From: Dyadobacter endophyticus
Lineage (GTDB): Bacteria; Bacteroidota; Bacteroidia; Cytophagales; Spirosomataceae
NCBI RefSeq assembly: GCF_014641595.1
Contig: NZ_BMIA01000001.1
Coordinates: 1-64,000, forward strand
DNA length: 64,000 nt
Reading direction: 5' to 3'
The translations under genes and the position numbers were made by a program. Of this stretch, positions 62,603-64,000 are shown in pieces. Within the stretch, counting starts at the first letter, position 1. Every line of letters starts with the position of its first letter. The notes beneath the pieces are model-generated. The model worked only from the letters and a program-made list of their open reading frames with translations. It was not told where the DNA came from and did no database searches.

Positions 62603-63454
62603 TTAAAGGTTTGACACTGATGGAATCCGCGCTATTTTGGCCAGGTGCTTGCCTTTTAAGCGCACGGTAATATGCCGGGAGCCACTGTGCTCTGTGAGCT
62701 GCACCAGAAGGCTCTTGCTTTCAGGAAGTGTCATTTTGGCCAAGGGCACTACCAGGGTTTTTTGCTCTGAGGCCCGGATTTGATCGGTCGCGACAGATCC
62801 ACCGATTGGCAGCAGTTCGTCCTGCTGGCTGGCTGAGCGTCTGATTTGCTTATTGTCGCTTGCCAAAAACCGTAGTGTTTCGATCTGGTAGTCGATCACA
62901 GACCGGTTTTCAAGGCTCAATCTTAAATACATCACAGCTCCTGCGATGTAGAGGCCGTCTACTTCCAGGGATACATCGCCTGCCAGACTTTTGCGCCTTA
63001 GGTTTGGCGGTTGGGCTGCGGCAAGCTTTAAAGCTTGCTGGATTTGATTCTGATCGATGGTCTTTGGCATTTGGGCCGCAAGCGGCTGCTGACGGCTGGG
63101 CATAATTTGTAGCCCGATGCTGGAAGGCTGCTGCTGGTAGCGGACCTCGAATACGTGAAGATCCCCGTCGGCTGTGATCACAAGCAAACTGGTAGGCTCC
63201 ATCTCTTCGCGGGCGGCCTTGATCAGCACTACGTTTTCTGTCCCCTTTGCTTTTTGGGCCAAAAGGTCGGCACTGCCGCGGTCGACGCTTTTCACAGCAG
63301 CTGCAAAGCTCAAAGAAACAGTTCTGGCCGCGCTGACTTCGAGTGGGAGTGACTCGATCGCGTAAAGCCGGTCATTTTGCGCGAACGCCTTAGGCTGGGC
63401 CAGCAGATGGATAAGGCAGGGTATGTATACTGCCATTTTGATGAAATGATGCAT
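62603..63454 (-). CDS. traN: TraN, conjugative transposon protein (DUF4138)
   Basis: 283 residues with a signal peptide (about 1-25, ending PKAFAQ) and a DUF4138 pattern: VSLSFAAAVKSVDRGSADLL, LLVITADGDLHVFEVRYQ, LRRKSLAGDVSLEVDGLYIA and LVQLTEHSGSRHITVRLKGK. In CTnDOT-like elements TraN is an outer-membrane-associated part of the mating apparatus. It follows traM with an 8-bp gap and precedes the unknown gene by 11 bp. Confidence 0.9.
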   Translation of the reverse strand: MHHFIKMAVYIPCLIHLLAQPKAFAQNDRLYAIESLPLEVSAARTVSLSFAAAVKSVDRGSADLLAQKAKGTENVVLIKAAREEMEPTSLLVITADGDLHVFEVRYQQQPSSIGLQIMPSRQQPLAAQMPKTIDQNQIQQALKLAAAQPPNLRRKSLAGDVSLEVDGLYIAGAVMYLRLSLENRSVIDYQIETLRFLASDNKQIRRSASQQDELLPIGGSVATDQIRASEQKTLVVPLAKMTLPESKSLLVQLTEHSGSRHITVRLKGKHLAKIARIPSVSNL

Positions 63455-63462
63455 AGCTGATC

Positions 63463-64000
63463 TTATCGGTTAGTTGTGTTAGTCTCGTAAAGGAGCACTT
63501 TGTAGCCCTCCCGGAGGGTGATCTGAGTTAGCCTGGTTTTTCTGCTGAGCAGCATTTTACCCATCTGGATTCCGGCAGATGCCGCCTGGGCACCCACCGA
63601 AAAGCCGCCAGCATCCAGGTCATATCCCTGCACCTGGCTGCTGAGCTGCTGCTTGGCCACAGTGCGCGGCATCGCGCCCGGGATGAATATTCCCTCATTA
63701 CCATCCAGGTCATAGACTGACAGGCTCACCGGAAGGATCAAATCGCCTGAGCGGATGGAGCTGATCTTGATTTTGAGCCGCTCTCCCGACAAAGACGCGG
63801 TGCCATAAACAAAAGTGTTTGCCGTGATCTGGGCTGAGGCGACCGATAACGCCTTTGTCAGCCTGAGCTGAACGGTATTGCCTGAGACCAACTGCTGGGT
63901 ATGATCGATGACGGCGGTCAGCCCGGATTCGGTGTTGGCTGTATCTTGCTGGTCGAGTCCGTAAAAACCGGTTTTAAGGCCCTCACCTGCTCTGTAAGCA
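63463..64000 (-). CDS. traM: TraM, conjugative transposon protein, C-terminal part (5' end outside window)
   Basis: Open to the right edge without a start; visible part ~178 residues. AVIDHTQQLVSGNTVQLRLT, FVYGTASLSGERLKIKISSI, GDLILPVSLSVYDLDGNEGI and FIPGAMPRTVAKQQL are the conserved C-terminal blocks of Bacteroidetes TraM (VirB10-like core of the mating channel). The TTG at 63891 is not a start: the homology continues upstream (GFYGLDQQDTANTES). Confidence 0.88.
   Translation of the reverse strand, partial: AYRAGEGLKTGFYGLDQQDTANTESGLTAVIDHTQQLVSGNTVQLRLTKALSVASAQITANTFVYGTASLSGERLKIKISSIRSGDLILPVSLSVYDLDGNEGIFIPGAMPRTVAKQQLSSQVQGYDLDAGGFSVGAQAASAGIQMGKMLLSRKTRLTQITLREGYKVLLYETNTTNR

Larger units (their letters stand above)
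57139..64000 (-). mobile_element. Conjugative/mobilizable element, partial (runs past right edge)
   Basis: Seven consecutive minus-strand genes: traM, traN, an unknown gene, a toprim/primase-like gene, mobA, mobB and a YWFCY-type coupling protein (mobC/traG). Order and families correspond to the tra/mob end of Bacteroidetes conjugative transposons. No integrase, excisionase or cargo is visible here. The relevant mating-pair genes (traA-traL) are expected beyond 64000. Confidence 0.85.

Noticed and set aside
63891..63891. TTG start for traM at 63891
   Set aside because: The frame and family homology continue upstream to the window edge, so the visible gene is partial rather than starting here.
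1..64000. CRISPR arrays, rRNA or tRNA genes
   Set aside because: No regularly spaced direct repeats and no cloverleaf or rRNA-like sequence were seen on either strand.

Overview
The window is a chromosomal segment of a Bacteroidota bacterium, most likely Cytophagales and close to Dyadobacter; the genus is my inference. Supporting signs are type IX secretion (T9SS) C-terminal sorting domains, a carboxypeptidase-regulatory-domain TonB receptor, LVIVD lipoproteins, a bacillithiol gene, the DUF4856/imelysin/HTTM/TonB-receptor operon, sensor kinases with Reg_prop propellers, general absence of Shine-Dalgarno sites, and a Bacteroidetes-type tra/mob module at the right end.

Layout. 0-6 kb: end of a T9SS cargo gene, a secreted beta-helix protein, a YjbH-like outer-membrane protein and a LuxR-type response regulator whose phosphoacceptor Asp is Glu. 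7.4-11 kb: a diheme cytochrome c divergent from a small operon of two LVIVD lipoproteins and a secreted barrel-like protein, then a VOC protein. 11-17.3 kb: a minus-strand operon DUF4856 lipoprotein - imelysin lipoprotein - HTTM membrane protein - TonB receptor, probably for metal (iron) uptake. 17.4-25.2 kb: housekeeping genes (msrB, bshB1, an M23/LysM peptidase, trxB, an OmpA-family protein, queE, mnmE).

25.2-33 kb is an accessory region. It holds a HEPN/MNT (HepT/MntA-type) pair, a decayed IS66 end, an AbiEi/AbiEii pair with two inverted repeats upstream, and fragments of an aldo/keto reductase, a nucleotide-binding oxidoreductase and a PadR regulator. Between these are two HxlR regulators, each beside a perfect 13-bp-arm inverted repeat, with their presumed targets (an MDR oxidoreductase plus an NTF2-like protein, and a DoxX protein).

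33-43.8 kb: small hypothetical genes, an FAD monooxygenase divergent from an AraC regulator, a NEW3/ABC ATPase/ABC permease operon resembling NosFY, an Hsp20 with a rare strong Shine-Dalgarno, a CPA2 antiporter, and two decayed genes (a GH5 glycosidase and a LuxR regulator). 43.9-51.5 kb: four large secreted proteins on the minus strand, three with T9SS sorting domains, including a metzincin-like protease. 52.4-56.1 kb: an overlapping response regulator/Reg_prop sensor kinase pair. 57.1-64 kb: one end of a conjugative element (mobC/traG, mobB, mobA, a primase-like toprim protein, an unknown, traN, traM), running off the right edge.

I found no tRNA, rRNA or CRISPR array. No single system is clearly unprecedented. 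The best candidates for new biology are the DUF4856/imelysin/HTTM/TonB operon, the Glu-receiver regulator beside yjbH, and the palindrome-controlled TA and HxlR loci.
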